Source: Gigaspora margarita (lineage: Eukaryota > Glomeromycota > Glomeromycetes > Diversisporales > Gigasporaceae). From it: 64,000 nucleotides of DNA. Both the position numbers and the translations under genes were made by a program. The notes under the pieces were generated by a model, which saw nothing but the letters and a program-made list of their open reading frames with translations, was not told where the DNA came from and ran no database searches. Location of the stretch: contig WTPW01000515.1 of the NCBI GenBank assembly GCA_009809945.1, forward strand, positions 80,695 through 144,694, given 5' to 3'. Shown piece after piece: positions 21,188 through 33,289 of this stretch. Numbering within the stretch: position 1 is the stretch's first letter; the number at the start of each line of letters is the position of its first letter.

Positions 21188-24100
21188 TTAACGGAAAAGA
21201 AATATTAAATCCTCTACTGTTAATCTTCCGACTTTAATGCTTCCTTCTCCTAACGCGCCTGCAGCTAATTCACGCTAAAAACAAATAGAAACAAAATATA
21301 TATATATATAAATTTGTGTAAATTTCAATCATTCTTCAATTTTATTTTATTAAACGTACCTTTTTATCCTGAAGAATTAAAATACGATCTTCAATAGTGT
21401 CCTTTATAGTCAGTCGTTTTATAATAACATTTTTGAATTGTCCAATACGATGAACACGATCGATCGCTTGATCTGTAATACATATATATATGTAATTAAC
21501 ATAATGCAAAAACGTCAAAGTTAGAAATATATATAAATTAACGAACCTTCAACGGCTACACAAGATATTATAAATAAAAAATAGAACGATAAATCAATGA
21601 TTTGTAATAATATTAATAGCAGATTTTACTTTTAAAAAAAAAAAAGCCCACCTGGATTCCACCAACAATCAAGCATAATAACCTTAATTAATTTGAAAAT
21701 CTTGTAAGATTGGGTTGTAAAATAAAAAACCATCATAGATAAATAATATTAAACACCCACCCTATTAGCTTTGGTGAGATTTAAACCAACACCACCTAAA
21801 AATGATTAAGTAATATAAATATTTGTCATGCAATGCGTATAGAAAATAAACATGCCAAGAAAGATGGTATTTACCAGCTTTCAAAGAAACAAGCATAATT
21901 GTAACTTCATTATCTTGTGTCAATTGTGTAAGCGAATTATCACGTTCTTTAACATCCATAGTACCGTCATACTTTTTATTCCGAGAACAAAAAATAATAA
22001 TGAGAATAAAATTAAAAATTTAAATAAAATTATAATATTAATATAATATTAAAAAAAAAAATTACCCTGCAAAACTTGTATCCAGCTTCTTTAATAGGTT
22101 TTTCAACCAAATCCAGCATTGAAGTCCATTGTGAAAAAACAATTGTTTTACATCCAGGGTCTTCTTGTTGGGCAGCAGCTAATTCTTTCATCAATTGGTT
22201 AATTTTAGTAGAAAATAGAAATGAACCTTCAGTTGCATTGGCAAAAGTGTTGTTGGTCGCATTATTATTTGTAGCATCAATATCTTTTTTGGGATCTTCT
22301 TCTTTAGATGTGAATAACGAATCATCGGATCCAGTAAAAGAACTCGAAATTACTTCGTCCATAGTAGGGAGTTCATTGTCGTCATCATCATCCTGTGTTT
22401 CCTTCTTTACAGGTGGAATAAACACTTCTAAACTTATGAAGTCACGTTCCCTTTGATTTTCAAAATTTGTTATTAAATAAATGTGTAAATTATTAAAATA
22501 ATTTAAATGCAACCATAATAGAAATTAACATACTTTATTAGAGAGCGGCAAATGGGACACTTTCTATCTTCAACATCGATAACATTTTCTTTATTCTCCG
22601 AATCAATAGCATTCTTAATGCAATCTAAAAAAATAATTGTATAATTATTTATACAATCTTATATAATCACATAATAATTACGTAATATAATTAATAATTA
22701 CCTAAACAAAAAACATGACCGCATGACGTAACAATTCCATTATCGATACTAAATAAAAATTTAAAAAGATAAATATTCAATACAAACTAGTACTAAAAAG
22801 AATATGCGATAAAAAAATAAAAAAGTATAAGCTCAATACTCACAGATCATAGCAAATAGGGCAATCGTCATTAGAACTACTATTTTTATATTGATCATAC
22901 AGTCGAGTAATAACTTTATCAGACAAGATCTTTTTAGCCCGTTCAAGTTGGGTAGGTAAATCTTTATCAAGACAATTGGAATTTGATGAATTATGTGGCA
23001 GTCTAGAATCACCAGCCAACGAAATTATGTGTCCAATGTCTTCTTGAGTCCTTAGTTTTTTAAAAAATAATATTAACATCAAAGAGGTGCACATATATAT
23101 ACATATTATATATATATTTAGGACTATAGTATTGGTACTTACAAAAATGGATGATTGCACGCCTGACGTAAACGTAATAACATTACAAGAATATATGCAT
23201 AATTCTTCAAAACGGATCCTAATTGAAAATACTAATGTGAGAAACTGATTTGATACTGATTTAATACTAGCACACAAAACATAAATATAAATCTACCTTC
23301 TTTCAGATAATGATTAAATTCTATTCTTGATCGTTTTTCAAGCTAAATAAAATTTTTATATTTTTTGAGGTAAATTAAGACGTCATAAAAATGATTATTA
23401 AATGAACGTTAGTAATAAAATGAACATACCGCGTCATAAAATTCTCTTTCATCTTGTGAAAAGTCTTGTTTAACAAAAGACACGGATTTATCAGGAAGAA
23501 CTAACAGTGGTTTTCCATCTAATTTAGATTCTTTAGTCCTACGAAGAAGGAATCCACGAAGAACGGTTTGCGCTCTTTGGATAGCTCTTTGCGATCCAGA
23601 GCTAAATTGTTCATGAAACGTTTGCCAATCCGAAAAATTTGAAATTTCAAGAAAGCGGAAATAAGGATAAAGATCATCAATATGATTCTAAAAAAAATTT
23701 TTTTAATAAAAAAAAAATCGGTAAATTAATTATTAAATTAAACAAATAAAAAAAAACAATAATTATTAAGAAATAGTCGAAATATACATACTTGAATTGG
23801 AGTGCCTTTAAACAATGATAAATAATAGTAAATAATAATAAATTTGGATTTTAAAAAAAAAATAATCGTAAATTTTACTAAATTCATAAACAAAGAAAAG
23901 AAAAAATACCGGTTAAACACCAACGATAAGTGCTATATAACTTAGCACATGCCTTACTCGCACGAGAATGACGATTTTTAATATTTTGAGCCTCTAAGAT
24001 TCGAAATCTTGATTAAAAAAAATTTTTATTATGCACATTTTATAACCATAATGACCATGCGGTGCGGTATTACCGTCCAAAACCACTCTAAACCAATTTA

Positions 24101-26765
24101 TTCGAAACAAAGAACCCCTATCATCATCATCATCATTTTCGGGCCATTCACGGAGGAGAGTTTGGTAGGTTGTAATTACAATATCATGTTTTTTCAAATT
24201 ATGAAAACTTGCTTTATTTTGACCATGATATACATGTACGGAAAATAAATCTAATGAATGTAATCATGTTAATACAATTTTACAACGCCTAATTACTATC
24301 AACAAAAATTTCGATAGATACCTTGGTCAGTTTTACTCAGAATTTCACTCTTCCATTGATAAATAAGAGCTGTCGGAGCAACTATTAAAGTCGATTTCGC
24401 AGAAGATTTTGATTTTTTCACTTCAGGACGATTTATTACTATAGTTGCAATCGTTTGAACAGTCTAATATTAAGTAAAAAGTAAATAAAAATAAATAAAA
24501 ATAAACCATAATCATAAATATAAATAAAATTTTTGACCCGGATTAAATTATAGTGTTAAGTATCTAATTTGAATGATTTTTAACCCAGGTTAAAGTATAT
24601 ATGTAATATAACAACGTAGATTAATTATTGGGGATGATGATGAAAAATTTGATGATCGTGAAAATTTAAAGTTCCCATTGGTTAACCTTAACTGATCAAA
24701 TGAACGATCATTCAATTTTCATCATAATCCCCACATTTGTTATAATTTGTTATCATTTATTATCATTTATTACCTTGCCTAGTCCCATGTCATCAGCGAG
24801 AATACCACCTCTAACTTTGTCTTTTATTTCTTGATCTACCATCCAAGAAACACCAATTACTTGATGATCCATTAGTTTAATAGAGGATAAACCAGGAACA
24901 ATTCCTCTTCGTGCATTTATTTTACGCATAGCTTCGTTAACAGGGGTCTTGTTAGATTCATCCAGAGGTATCATTTCCAAAAGATCTTGAAGATTTATAG
25001 ATTTTGAATAACTTCCCTGTCTATTTTCGAACATATTTGGCTTAGTTTCATTAGGTAAAGGGGAATTATTGAAATTAAACAATAAATTGCCATTAACATT
25101 GGATGGTATAGGACTATTAACATTTTGAGGTATAATGTTATTTGCATTTGGAAATGTAATATTGTTATTAATAGTGGGAAATTGAAAATTATTAACAGGA
25201 GGAAATAAAGAGTTATTATTAGGAAATAAAGGTCGAGATAAATTCGATAAATTCAAAGGTGGGAAAAGACTAGTAGTAGATATAGGTTCTTGTTTAATAA
25301 TTGTTGAAGTTGTTAAAGCTGATAAAGATGTTGAAGTTGATGAAATCAATGGAGGATCATCATCTTCCGTAAGATCAATAACTTCGACTTCATCAGAATC
25401 AAAGGTAGGTGACGGTTTAATATCTTGTAAATTCGGTTTAATATCTTGTTGAATTGGTTTAATATCTTGTAAATTAGGTTTAATATCTTGTAAAGATTGT
25501 TCATCAACTTCATACTTAAGAAGATTTTGTAGGGATGTTGGTTTAATATCCTGTAAAGATGGTTTCTCTTCAATTATAAATGGGTTAATATTTTGTAAAG
25601 ACGATTCTTCATCAAAATCATTTTGTATAGTATCTTGTGATAATTGATCATCTACATCGTATTGTTCAGTATCTTGTAAAGATAATTGATCAATAATTTC
25701 TAATGGTTTAATATCTTGTAAAGGTGATTTATCACTTAATTCAAACCGTTTATCCTCTTGTAAAGGTGATTGAGCACTAATATCATACTGTTTAATTTCA
25801 TGTAAAGATATTTGATTATCAATTTCATGATGTTTAATATCTTGTAAAGGAGCTTGATCTTCAACTTCGTATTGTTTTACTACTTGTAAGGATGGTTGTT
25901 TATGAATTTCATAATGATCGACCATTTGTAAAGATGGTTGGTCAACAATATTACACGGTTTAATTTCTTGTAAAGGTAGTTGTTCATCAATTTGTTGTGA
26001 AGGTAGTTGTTCATCAATAATATATGGTCTAATCGCTTGTAAAGGTATTTGCCCGTCAATTTCATCTTGCTTATTATTATCTATGAAAGGTGCCAAGTAG
26101 TAGTAATCATATCCAGAAAAATTTGGTTCTTCATACGATAAAAAATTTTGACCACCACCATATGTAAACAAACCCTGATCACCACCATATGATGACAAAC
26201 CTGGTTCACCATATAATGATAAATCCGATTCACACGAAGATAAATTTGGTTCTCTATAATTTAATAATTCAGGTCCACCGTATGCTGATTCATCAAGTTT
26301 AGCCATTTTAACAGCTCTAATAACAAATTTTAAATAAATTCAAATAAATTCAACGAAAAGGAATTGCATGCATATGAATATAAATAGGTATCAACTTATA
26401 ATAAATAACCTAATAATCATTTCCTTTAAAAATAAACAATAATATAATACGATACCTTTCATCATGATCATCAAAGCCTCCCCAATGCATATATGGATTT
26501 GAACGTTTTTGATTTTCATTGATCTGATCTACGGGCAAAGTTTCATTATTTTCAAACGAGAAAGATTGAGAATTATCTGCTAAATTTGTATCATAGTAAT
26601 TGGTTCCAGTTTCGGGTATGCCCAAAAGTACCTAAAAAATGAACAAGCGAACGCGTAGCAAGTCATTAAAAGAAGGTTTTTCTTTTTTTTTTTTTAAGCT
26701 TAAAAATATATTCCAGTTTTTTTGCATACCGTGTTCGAGTTGTATTGAGAGTTTAAATCAGACAT
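21188..26765 (-). CDS. SNF2-family DNA translocase with RING finger, Uls1/Ris1-like, 20 exons
   Basis: Predicted 1217-residue nuclear ATP-dependent translocase and putative SUMO-targeted E3 ubiquitin ligase. Exons: 26730-26765, 26456-26631, 24774-26316, 24322-24463, 24074-24250, 23910-23993, 23792-23805, 23430-23687, 23297-23342, 23143-23218, 22844-23050, 22702-22748, 22534-22624, 22066-22450, 21875-21971, 21761-21795, 21652-21682, 21547-21555, 21360-21472, 21188-21274; 3654 nt, in frame, all GT-AG. N-terminus (1-540) low-complexity: YGGP/EPN repeats, the 14-residue repeats at 158-372, SUMO-interaction-like VEVIDLTEDDD (381-391) and sumoylation-type IKQE (411-414). Helicase: DDMGLGKT (579-586), DEAQ box (691-694), LTGTPIQ (718-724), LLRRTK in lobe 1b, TIVFSQW in lobe 2 and DQAIDRVHRIGQ (1152-1163). 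A C3HC4 RING (Cys914, 917, 929, His931, Cys934, 937, 958, 961) lies between the lobes. There is no HIRAN domain, arguing against Rad5/HLTF; Rad16-like remains an alternative. All catalytic motifs look intact. Confidence 0.93.
25413..26057 (-). repeat. 42-nt coding repeats (14-residue units) in the SNF2 N-terminus
   Basis: Within exon 3, about 13 units of the form LQDIKxxEIDDQxS follow each other, ending in four compressed units of LQDIKPN-like sequence. The 14-residue period is nearly constant in the middle. Units are acidic and Gln/Ile-rich with alternating hydrophobics; a bivalent binding surface is possible but no function is known. The final short units are nearly identical in DNA, so unit number is probably still changing. 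Confidence 0.85.
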
Positions 26766-27829
26766 TTCGAAAAGCCTAAAATAAAATAAAGTAAAATAAA
26801 TAAAATAAATATTAAACAAGAAGAACTTTAATAAAGGACCGGAGTTTACAACAAATCGTAAATGTAAACTTACAGTGTCTCAGACTAATGCACTTTGCAA
26901 AACGTTTATGATATAGCCTTTTTAAACATTAAAAAGAGCAAAGTTAATAAAGAATAAGGTTCAACTCGAGAAGTATGGTATTTGATTTGTATTCACGTAT
27001 ACACACCTTTTCTAAAAAAATCGGACTTTTGTTTAATTAAACGAATGAAAGGTACTTATATTTGAGTCGGACACCCATAAACAAAAACAATTATCGTTAT
27101 AAACAATCGTCTAAATAAGGCATATTGTATAAGGACGATCAAACCGAAAAAAATTGCCAAAAAAATTCAGTCAACCACTATGCATTATCAAACATAGAAC
27201 TTTCTTTTCTAAGCCTTAAACTTTTTGTTTCACTATAAACAAAAGACATATCACCAAAACATTTAATGCTTTTATAATCACTTCCAAAGAAGGAAATGCA
27301 ATATATGAAAATTCATTTTCTTTTTAGATTATTAAAAATGGAAATAAATTCCCAAGAACTTTAATACCTAGATGCTTAGCATTCACTACTTCTGATAAAA
27401 GCATTATAATACACGTTTGTGGCTTCTGATATACGTTATATACTGTATATTAATTAATTAATTAATAAAAATCATATGGCAAACCGATTTGTATTGTATT
27501 GCAATTGTATAACCAAAAGAATTTATAATTTGAATTTTTTAACTAATCATACATTAGCTGGTCTAATTATTATTATCAGTTACCATAAATATTTTCTAAC
27601 CAAAAAAAAAAACTAAAGAAAGTGAGTTTTATTGATGAATCAGCTTTGTTACTTAAAAGTTTATATATAACAATAATTTTTTTTTTAAAATAATGTTCTT
27701 TATCTCATCGTATTGTACTGTACATCGAGTTTAGGTTTAATGAGTTTCTATTTCGGAGTTGAATTTTGAAACCTTTGAACAATGATTTCTAATTGTTTGA
27801 TTCGATTAAGTTTTTTTTTTTTTTTTATT
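26766..27829. promoter_or_regulatory. upstream region of the SNF2 gene; no other gene
   Basis: Promoter and 5' UTR of the minus-strand SNF2 gene lie here. There is no persuasive TATA box. Beyond about 27000 the DNA is A+T-rich and featureless. Confidence 0.35.
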
Positions 27830-27905
27830 TGAATTCTATATAATTATTATAATTATTATAATTATTATATCAGATATAGTAATTATAGAATTCATATAAA
27901 AAAAA
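27830..27905. repeat. inverted repeat around a TTATAA-type microsatellite
   Basis: GAATTCTATATAATTATTAT at the left pairs with ATAGTAATTATAGAATTCAT at the right; the centre is ATTATTATA repeated. A simple A+T-rich hairpin. Confidence 0.6.
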
Positions 27906-27947
27906 ACAATTTTCATCCAATTTAACAAAGTGGTTATCGAAACATCG

Positions 27948-28125
27948 TAGGGATCAGGTCAGGGCAGGAAAGTACCTATTCATTTTCACAACCATTCAAA
28001 AAATATCGTTCTTGATTCAATTTAATTTAATTATTTTAATGTATCAAAAATGACATCTGAAACAATGGGCTGCATGGCTGGGAAACGAATAACGATAGAT
28101 ATTTCCTGCCCTGGTCGGGATCCAC
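27948..28125. mobile_element. TIR MITE with CAGGGCAGGAAA ends
   Basis: The left end GTAGGGATCAGGTCAGGGCA-GGAAA and right end, in reverse, GTGGATCCCGACCAGGGCA-GGAAA form a 25-bp imperfect inverted repeat. About 178 bp, non-coding. Target duplication not clear. Confidence 0.6.
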
Positions 28126-29095
28126 AAATAAAATTTTATTAGAAACTCGACCAATAAAATTTATAGTTGAAAAAAACATTTATCATTTACGTACGTGCGT
28201 ACATAGTTGAACTATTGACTACAGGTAATAAAAATTCTAAAATTCTAATATTATTAATCACATTAAGGTAAGTTTGGTTTTTGAATTTTGAAACATTCAA
28301 TCAAATCTTTCAAGAAAATACAAAGTGATGTTAAATAATTCTTTTAATTCAATTCTTTACCATAGCTGGCTTGAATTACACGAAAATTCAATGAACTTTA
28401 TGAAAACTATAATTCTAATAATTCTAAGAATTCTATTACAATTTTTTAAGTAATTGTGCAATTGAAATCCAACATTAGTTTTTAATACCAAGTAAGTACA
28501 CGACGTTTCATTGTGAAGGAATTTCAGGTTTGAAATTTTAAAAGGTCCAACAAATCCTTTTTTTTATCAAAACAGGATAATAAATAAATAAATTGCAATA
28601 AAAAAAAATTTTTTTTTGCACGACTTCAAAAAGCGTCTATTTAGGTTGATGCACATTTTATTAAAAAGCTTTTTATGTTTATCATCCCATTCAAATAATA
28701 ATCATCATGACATGTATACATGTATAGTTAGGATAACCACATTTTAATTCAATACCAACACCATTCAACCATTTCGTGCAATCAGAAAATATTCATGTGG
28801 TAGCACGATTTGAAAGTTAAATTATAGGTACTCAAAAAAATTTAATTATAACGATAAAACAATAATAATTACCATTCTCCAACAACTTGAATTCTATAAT
28901 AATCGGTTCTAATCGACTTTCTTCTCTCATTTTCCAAGAAAGGCATTTATATCCATAATAGATATGGTATCTAGTACGACTCCATGAGATTCTAGAATTC
29001 ATTTACAGATAAGTTGGTTCATTTATGATTAGGATGTCATTGTTTATGTTACGAATAGTGCCATATCAGATATCTGATATAGGTTTTTTTAAAAT
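28126..29095. other. no gene recognised
   Basis: A+T-rich intergenic DNA. A CGTACGTGCGTACAT tract sits near 28193. Nothing else stands out. Confidence 0.55.
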
Positions 29096-29099
29096 TATT

Positions 29100-29325
29100 C
29101 GTTATATCTGTCGCCTGAAGTTGACACCTGCCATAAAGCTGTACCTTCAGGTGCCTGAAGTTGCACTTAACTGAAATTAGCTCCTGAAATTGGACAATCT
29201 TGTACATATTACAGTATTAGCTAGGTAATTTTAGGCAAGTAAACGTCAGGTTCCTGAAGTTGCAATTTCCAGAAAAGTGTAACTTCAGGTACTTGATGTT
29301 GCAAGCGTCAATTCAGGTATGACAA
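29100..29325. repeat. cluster of CCTGAAGTTGCA repeats on both strands
   Basis: Six or more variants of CAGGTNCCTGAAGTTGCA occur, in both orientations, making an imperfect inverted repeat (29105-29175 against 29245-29325). It is probably a decayed foldback element. Non-coding. Confidence 0.55.
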
Positions 29326-30224
29326 TTACTACGTATCTTCAGTTTGCCCCCCATTCAATAGGACCTATGTCTAATGGAGTGATCATGGAGATCAATATGC
29401 AAAAATAAACATTATTATTCTACTTAAGAACCTGTGTAAATGTTTACTAAACAGCTCTAATTATTGTACTTTATGATGCAAAGTTTCTATATTTCACCTT
29501 CTGTTTTCAAGTAGACCAATGAAATCGATTTTCTGCTTCCTTATAAACCAAAAAAGACTTAGTTTAATCCTTAATAAAACGTTACAAAATAAATTCAAAT
29601 CTCTTAAAATAATTTGTGCTCATAACTATGATACTTACATAGTTCTAGCTCCTATGTAGTGAAATAAAATTCGCGTTTAATCAAAAAATTTAAGAAATTT
29701 AATTAATTATTTAATTATTTAAATTTAAATAAATTACATCCTCCAAGATTCAAATAATGTATAGTTTTGTTTTCTTCATAATCATGCATTGTAATACTGT
29801 GAATGCAATAAATCAATGCAAAATAAATTGCTAACAAAAAAACTTCATTCACTTTCGTAATAACCGGCTTAGTCGACTATTACAATGTGTTAAAGCTATT
29901 CTAATCTTCTGCTTCCTCTAAACTTTTTTAAATGCACTGCATCTTAAATTTTTAAAATTCTAATTCTAATTTGCGATGCCACTCATTCACAAAAAAAAAA
30001 TTATTTTGCTAACATAGCCAAATATAAACATAGATTTAAATATTGGTATGCTGTACTATAACTGACGTCGAATAAAATTCAATACGGTTATGACATTTGA
30101 ACCGTAATTCCATTATATAAATGTCTTATCTGCTGTGATGTAGGACCTGTTGGAATTTGTTATATAATTTGTCGCTAGAAATTTAAATTGATTTTTTGCA
30201 TGCAAATAGTTTATAATTGTATTC
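29326..30224. other. no gene recognised
   Basis: A+T-rich DNA without a supported gene or strong repeat. Confidence 0.55.
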
Positions 30225-30312
30225 GTTTGAACCGTCAAAGTATAAAAATTATTTGTCTGAACCATCAAAGTATAAAATATTATTTGTTTGAACCGTTAAA
30301 GTATAAAATATC
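30225..30312. repeat. three tandem ~32-bp repeats
   Basis: The unit ATTATTTGTTTGAACCGTCA-AAGTATAAAA occurs three times with small differences (starts near 30220, 30250 and 30283). Confidence 0.8.
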
Positions 30313-30530
30313 CAATATTTTTTTTTAACGATTCTTGATTCAAATTTTGACTAATATCTGCTAAGATTTCACCATAATCTGAAAAACTTCTTTCCACAAC
30401 ACAGGACGAAATTGGAAGCCATATATATTCTTCTGTAATCATGCTTGGTTCTGGCAATTGGTAAGAAATTTTTTCCAAAATTCGTTCAAATCTTCAAATT
30501 GAACTGCTTCTAAATTTTAAATTTATATAA
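30296..30530 (-). pseudogene. hAT transposase C-terminal (dimerisation) fragment
   Basis: Read on the minus strand, the peptide LPISSCVVERSFSDYGEILA followed by NLNQESLKKNI resembles the hAT C-terminal dimerisation region, where an L-x3-SS-x-VERSFS core and an NL-x5-LKK tail are usual. A second minus frame just upstream gives QFEDLNEFWKKFL, so a frameshift separates two adjacent pieces. No DDE catalytic part is nearby. It is a truncated relic; the 60-codon frame starts without an ATG. Confidence 0.6.
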
Positions 30531-31061
30531 ATATTCCATTCTTGAATCAGCTGCTGCAACTTTATTTTTTATGATTATTTGATTTAAATATGTAAAATTA
30601 TTGTTGATCGAATATTATAGTCGACATTATAATGACAGAATCGGTATATTACTGTCATTTACAAAATCCTCCTTAAATTCCACTGTCTAATGAAACTCGC
30701 TTTGGACCTATAATAATAATATAATTTAAAAAATATAAAACATATATAAACTTTCTTTACAGAAACTTCAAATTTTGTAAAATATGTTTAAAATATGATT
30801 AATATATAATAAAAATATAATTAAAATCAGTTTTTATATTTTTATCCTGTTAGCTTACTTTTAACTAGCTGATAATTATAGTATTATCATACGATAAAAA
30901 GGTTTAAAGTTTAAAATTTTAAAATTAAAAATAAAAATATTTATATTAAAATTATAATTAAATTAAAAATAGACTCATAAATAAATTTTTTGCTAAAAGT
31001 TATTTTTCTAAAAAATTATAATTTATATAATATCATATAATTGTTTGGTTTATTAATAAAT
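30531..31061. other. no gene recognised
   Basis: Very A+T-rich; possibly the decayed rest of the transposase region, but no peptide is recognisable. Confidence 0.5.
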
Positions 31062-31285
31062 GTCGCAGATCATAATGAAATCAGATTAAAATGAAATGTG
31101 TGTTTCTATTTAACTTTCTAAAACCTACTTATACTTGTTTAAGATAAACTCTACTCTAAAACTAACATTTAACATTAACCACTAACTCTAAAAATGCGCC
31201 CCCAAAAAATTAATTTTTTGATGCCTTGTCAATTTTTTTATACTATACATATTCATCTTAATCCGATTTCATTTTAATCTGTCAC
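31062..31285. mobile_element. GTCGCAG-ended TIR MITE
   Basis: The left end GTCGCAGATCATAATGAAAT and right end, in reverse, GTGACAGATTAAAATGAAAT form an imperfect inverted repeat of about 37 bp. A 7-bp direct repeat AATAAAT flanks it (31055-31061 and 31286-31292). Terminal bases and target-repeat length recall the telomere-like element at 51931-52140, so both may be mobilised by the same kind of transposase. Non-coding. Confidence 0.75.
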
Positions 31286-31299
31286 AATAAATAGTATTA

Positions 31300-31473
31300 C
31301 AGTCTAACCCCTCTATAGTCACACTGTTGGGATATAAAAAACTATGATAAAGAAGTGTAACTAATATAGAGGTATTTTTTATATATTATATTTATAAATA
31401 ATTGGTAAAAATAAATTTGTAATTATATTAATTTTGTGTCTATAGAGGAGGTGACTATAGAGAGGTTTGACTG
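31300..31473 (+). mobile_element. CAGTC-ended TA MITE, copy 1
   Basis: The left end CAGTCTAACCCCTCTATAGT and right end, in reverse, CAGTCAAACCTCTCTATAGT, with TA on both sides (31298-31299 and 31474-31475), give the signature of a Tc1/mariner/pogo-like MITE. Copies at 31537-31707 (opposite orientation) and 33290-33447 share the interior TTATAAATA and AATTAATATAATT words. Confidence 0.88.
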
Positions 31474-31536
31474 TATTAATATTATTATATATAATAAAAA
31501 AAATAAATCATTTATTTTTTTGTAATAAAAAATATA

Positions 31537-31707
31537 CAGTCAAACCTCTCTATAGTCACCTCCTCTATATACTCAAAATTAATATAATTACAAATTTATT
31601 TTTACAATTATTTATAAATATATAAAAAATACCTTTATATTAGTCACACTTCTTTATAATCACAGTTTTTAATATCTCAACAGTGTGACTATAGAGGGGT
31701 TAGACTG
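31537..31707 (-). mobile_element. CAGTC-ended TA MITE, copy 2 (inverted)
   Basis: Reverse-complement copy of the element at 31300-31473, 63 bp away, flanked by TA at 31535-31536 and 31708-31709. The two together can fold into a long hairpin. Confidence 0.88.
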
Positions 31708-32618
31708 TATTTATTATTAACCTATATATTTTATTATATTTTAATTTATTTTAAATATATAATAGTCATAAAGTTAAAAGTAACTTAACAGTTTTAAAAA
31801 AAATATTTTTATTATATTTTTGTAATATGTTTATAATATTTTTATAATATTTTTATAATATTTCTATAAGTTTAAACCAGATAATATTTTTTGTTATATA
31901 ATAATAATATAATAATTATATATTAGATTTATTTAGCAAAATTTGAAGTTTCTATAAAGCTTTATATTATTATTTTATAGTAATTTATTATACTCCGCTA
32001 AACAGAATACTGTAGTGATTTTATTATATATATATCTATATAATGCATCATAACTAATTTAATTGATGTAATCGAAGCAAATCGCAGTTCGCAGTAAACC
32101 ACATGTTTTTGCGATTTGTTTCGATCACAGCAAATCACAAAATCCACACGTTCCTGCTGTAGTGCCATATGGCCGTATACCTTAACGATAAAATATCACA
32201 TGCTATAGAGTAAAAGATACATTGAAAAAGGCGCAATAAAAGATTGTATAATGAAAAAAAATGATTTGGTAAATTATATTCACTTCCGTATTTGTCTAAT
32301 TATTTAGGCTGCTGCTTACCTTCCATAATTGATAGTATTTATACTATCTATATACGTACGTAGTCATGTTGATCTTACCTTTGTAGTATCATTATTAATG
32401 TATTCTTGTGGCTTAATTCATGCAATCACGTTTACGTGAAAAATATCACGTATACAAATTTGTAAGCATTGCGCCTTTAAACAAATATGGAATATAGCGT
32501 GAACATTGGGATTTCCTTGTTAACATTCTATAAAATATATTAATATGAATATAAGTTTTTGCCTTTGTCCTTAGTTGAGGATAACATACGCTCTCCAAAC
32601 TCCTCTTTAAAATAAAGA
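31708..32618. other. no gene; hairpin at 32058-32128
   Basis: Mostly A+T-rich DNA. At 32058-32128 ATCGAAGCAAATCGCAG pairs with TTTTGCGATTTGTTTCGAT, a hairpin richer in CpG than its surroundings. Weak minus-strand frames here (32446-32649) show no motif. Confidence 0.45.
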
Positions 32619-32860
32619 TTACCGTAGTGCACTGACTAAAATACCCCATTTTTCAATACTCCTGTGCAAATACTCTGATGAAATCAATCTATGTACATGA
32701 ATTCCTTGCGACAAAAACTTACTGTTGAATAATCTATCCAGGACCTTGTTGGCATTTGTATTAGGCACGGTAATAAAGGTCCTGTTTTCACAATTATTGT
32801 CAAATATTGACCTTCTAACGTCAACCGTCGGGGCTAAACTCGACATGACTGCACCAAGCT
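32619..32860 (-). other. possible exon of an unrecognised minus-strand gene
   Basis: The minus strand from about 32858 (after an acceptor-like TTGTAAG) to 32619 is open, with codon composition less A+T-biased than the surroundings. It encodes GELGAVMSSLAPTVDVRRSI and FDNNCENRTFITVPNTNA among others. A consensus donor GTAAGT follows LDRLFN near 32732. I recognise no family, and no partner exon was found, so it may be a fragment of a decayed gene. Confidence 0.25.
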
Positions 32861-32898
32861 CTCCTTACAATATGGAAAAATGTAAAAAAGGATTTATT

Positions 32899-33279
32899 TG
32901 TCAAAAAAGTTCTCTAAGTGCACCCTCTACTGTATAAGTACACCCTATTTAAATGCACGCTCTCAACCTTGGAACTTAATGTTAATCGCACACCTTCTAC
33001 TCTCTGCACACGCATAAGATTTTGCAGCCCGGACCGGACTTATGAATGCGTCCTCCGTAAGTGCACATACATGATCAATGAAAAACATATGACCAAGTAA
33101 ATCATGATAATCGGAAATTCTCGGAATGTTGACAATGAATCAACATACGGCATGATTATCGGAAAAATCGGTATAATCCTTAATAAGTCATAAAGTTGGG
33201 TCTATAAATGCACGCCCTCTCTAAGTGCACACTTACCCTCGGTCCCAAGCGCTTGCACTTAGAGAGGTTTGACCGCATT
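32899..33279. mobile_element. CTCTCTAAGTGCA-ended TIR element
   Basis: The left end TTTGTCAAAAAAGTTCTCTA-AGTGCA and right end, in reverse, ATGCGGTCAAACCTCTCTA-AGTGCA are imperfect inverted repeats. Inside, AAATGCACG and TGCACACGC words recur. It is related to the AATGCA family at 42651 and 45743. It directly precedes the MITE at 33290. Confidence 0.5.
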
Positions 33280-33289
33280 TGTTTTATTA

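Noticed and set aside
22076..22456. 126-codon plus-strand frame
   Set aside because: It is the antisense shadow of exon 14 of the SNF2 gene, whose frame, splice sites and motifs are secure.
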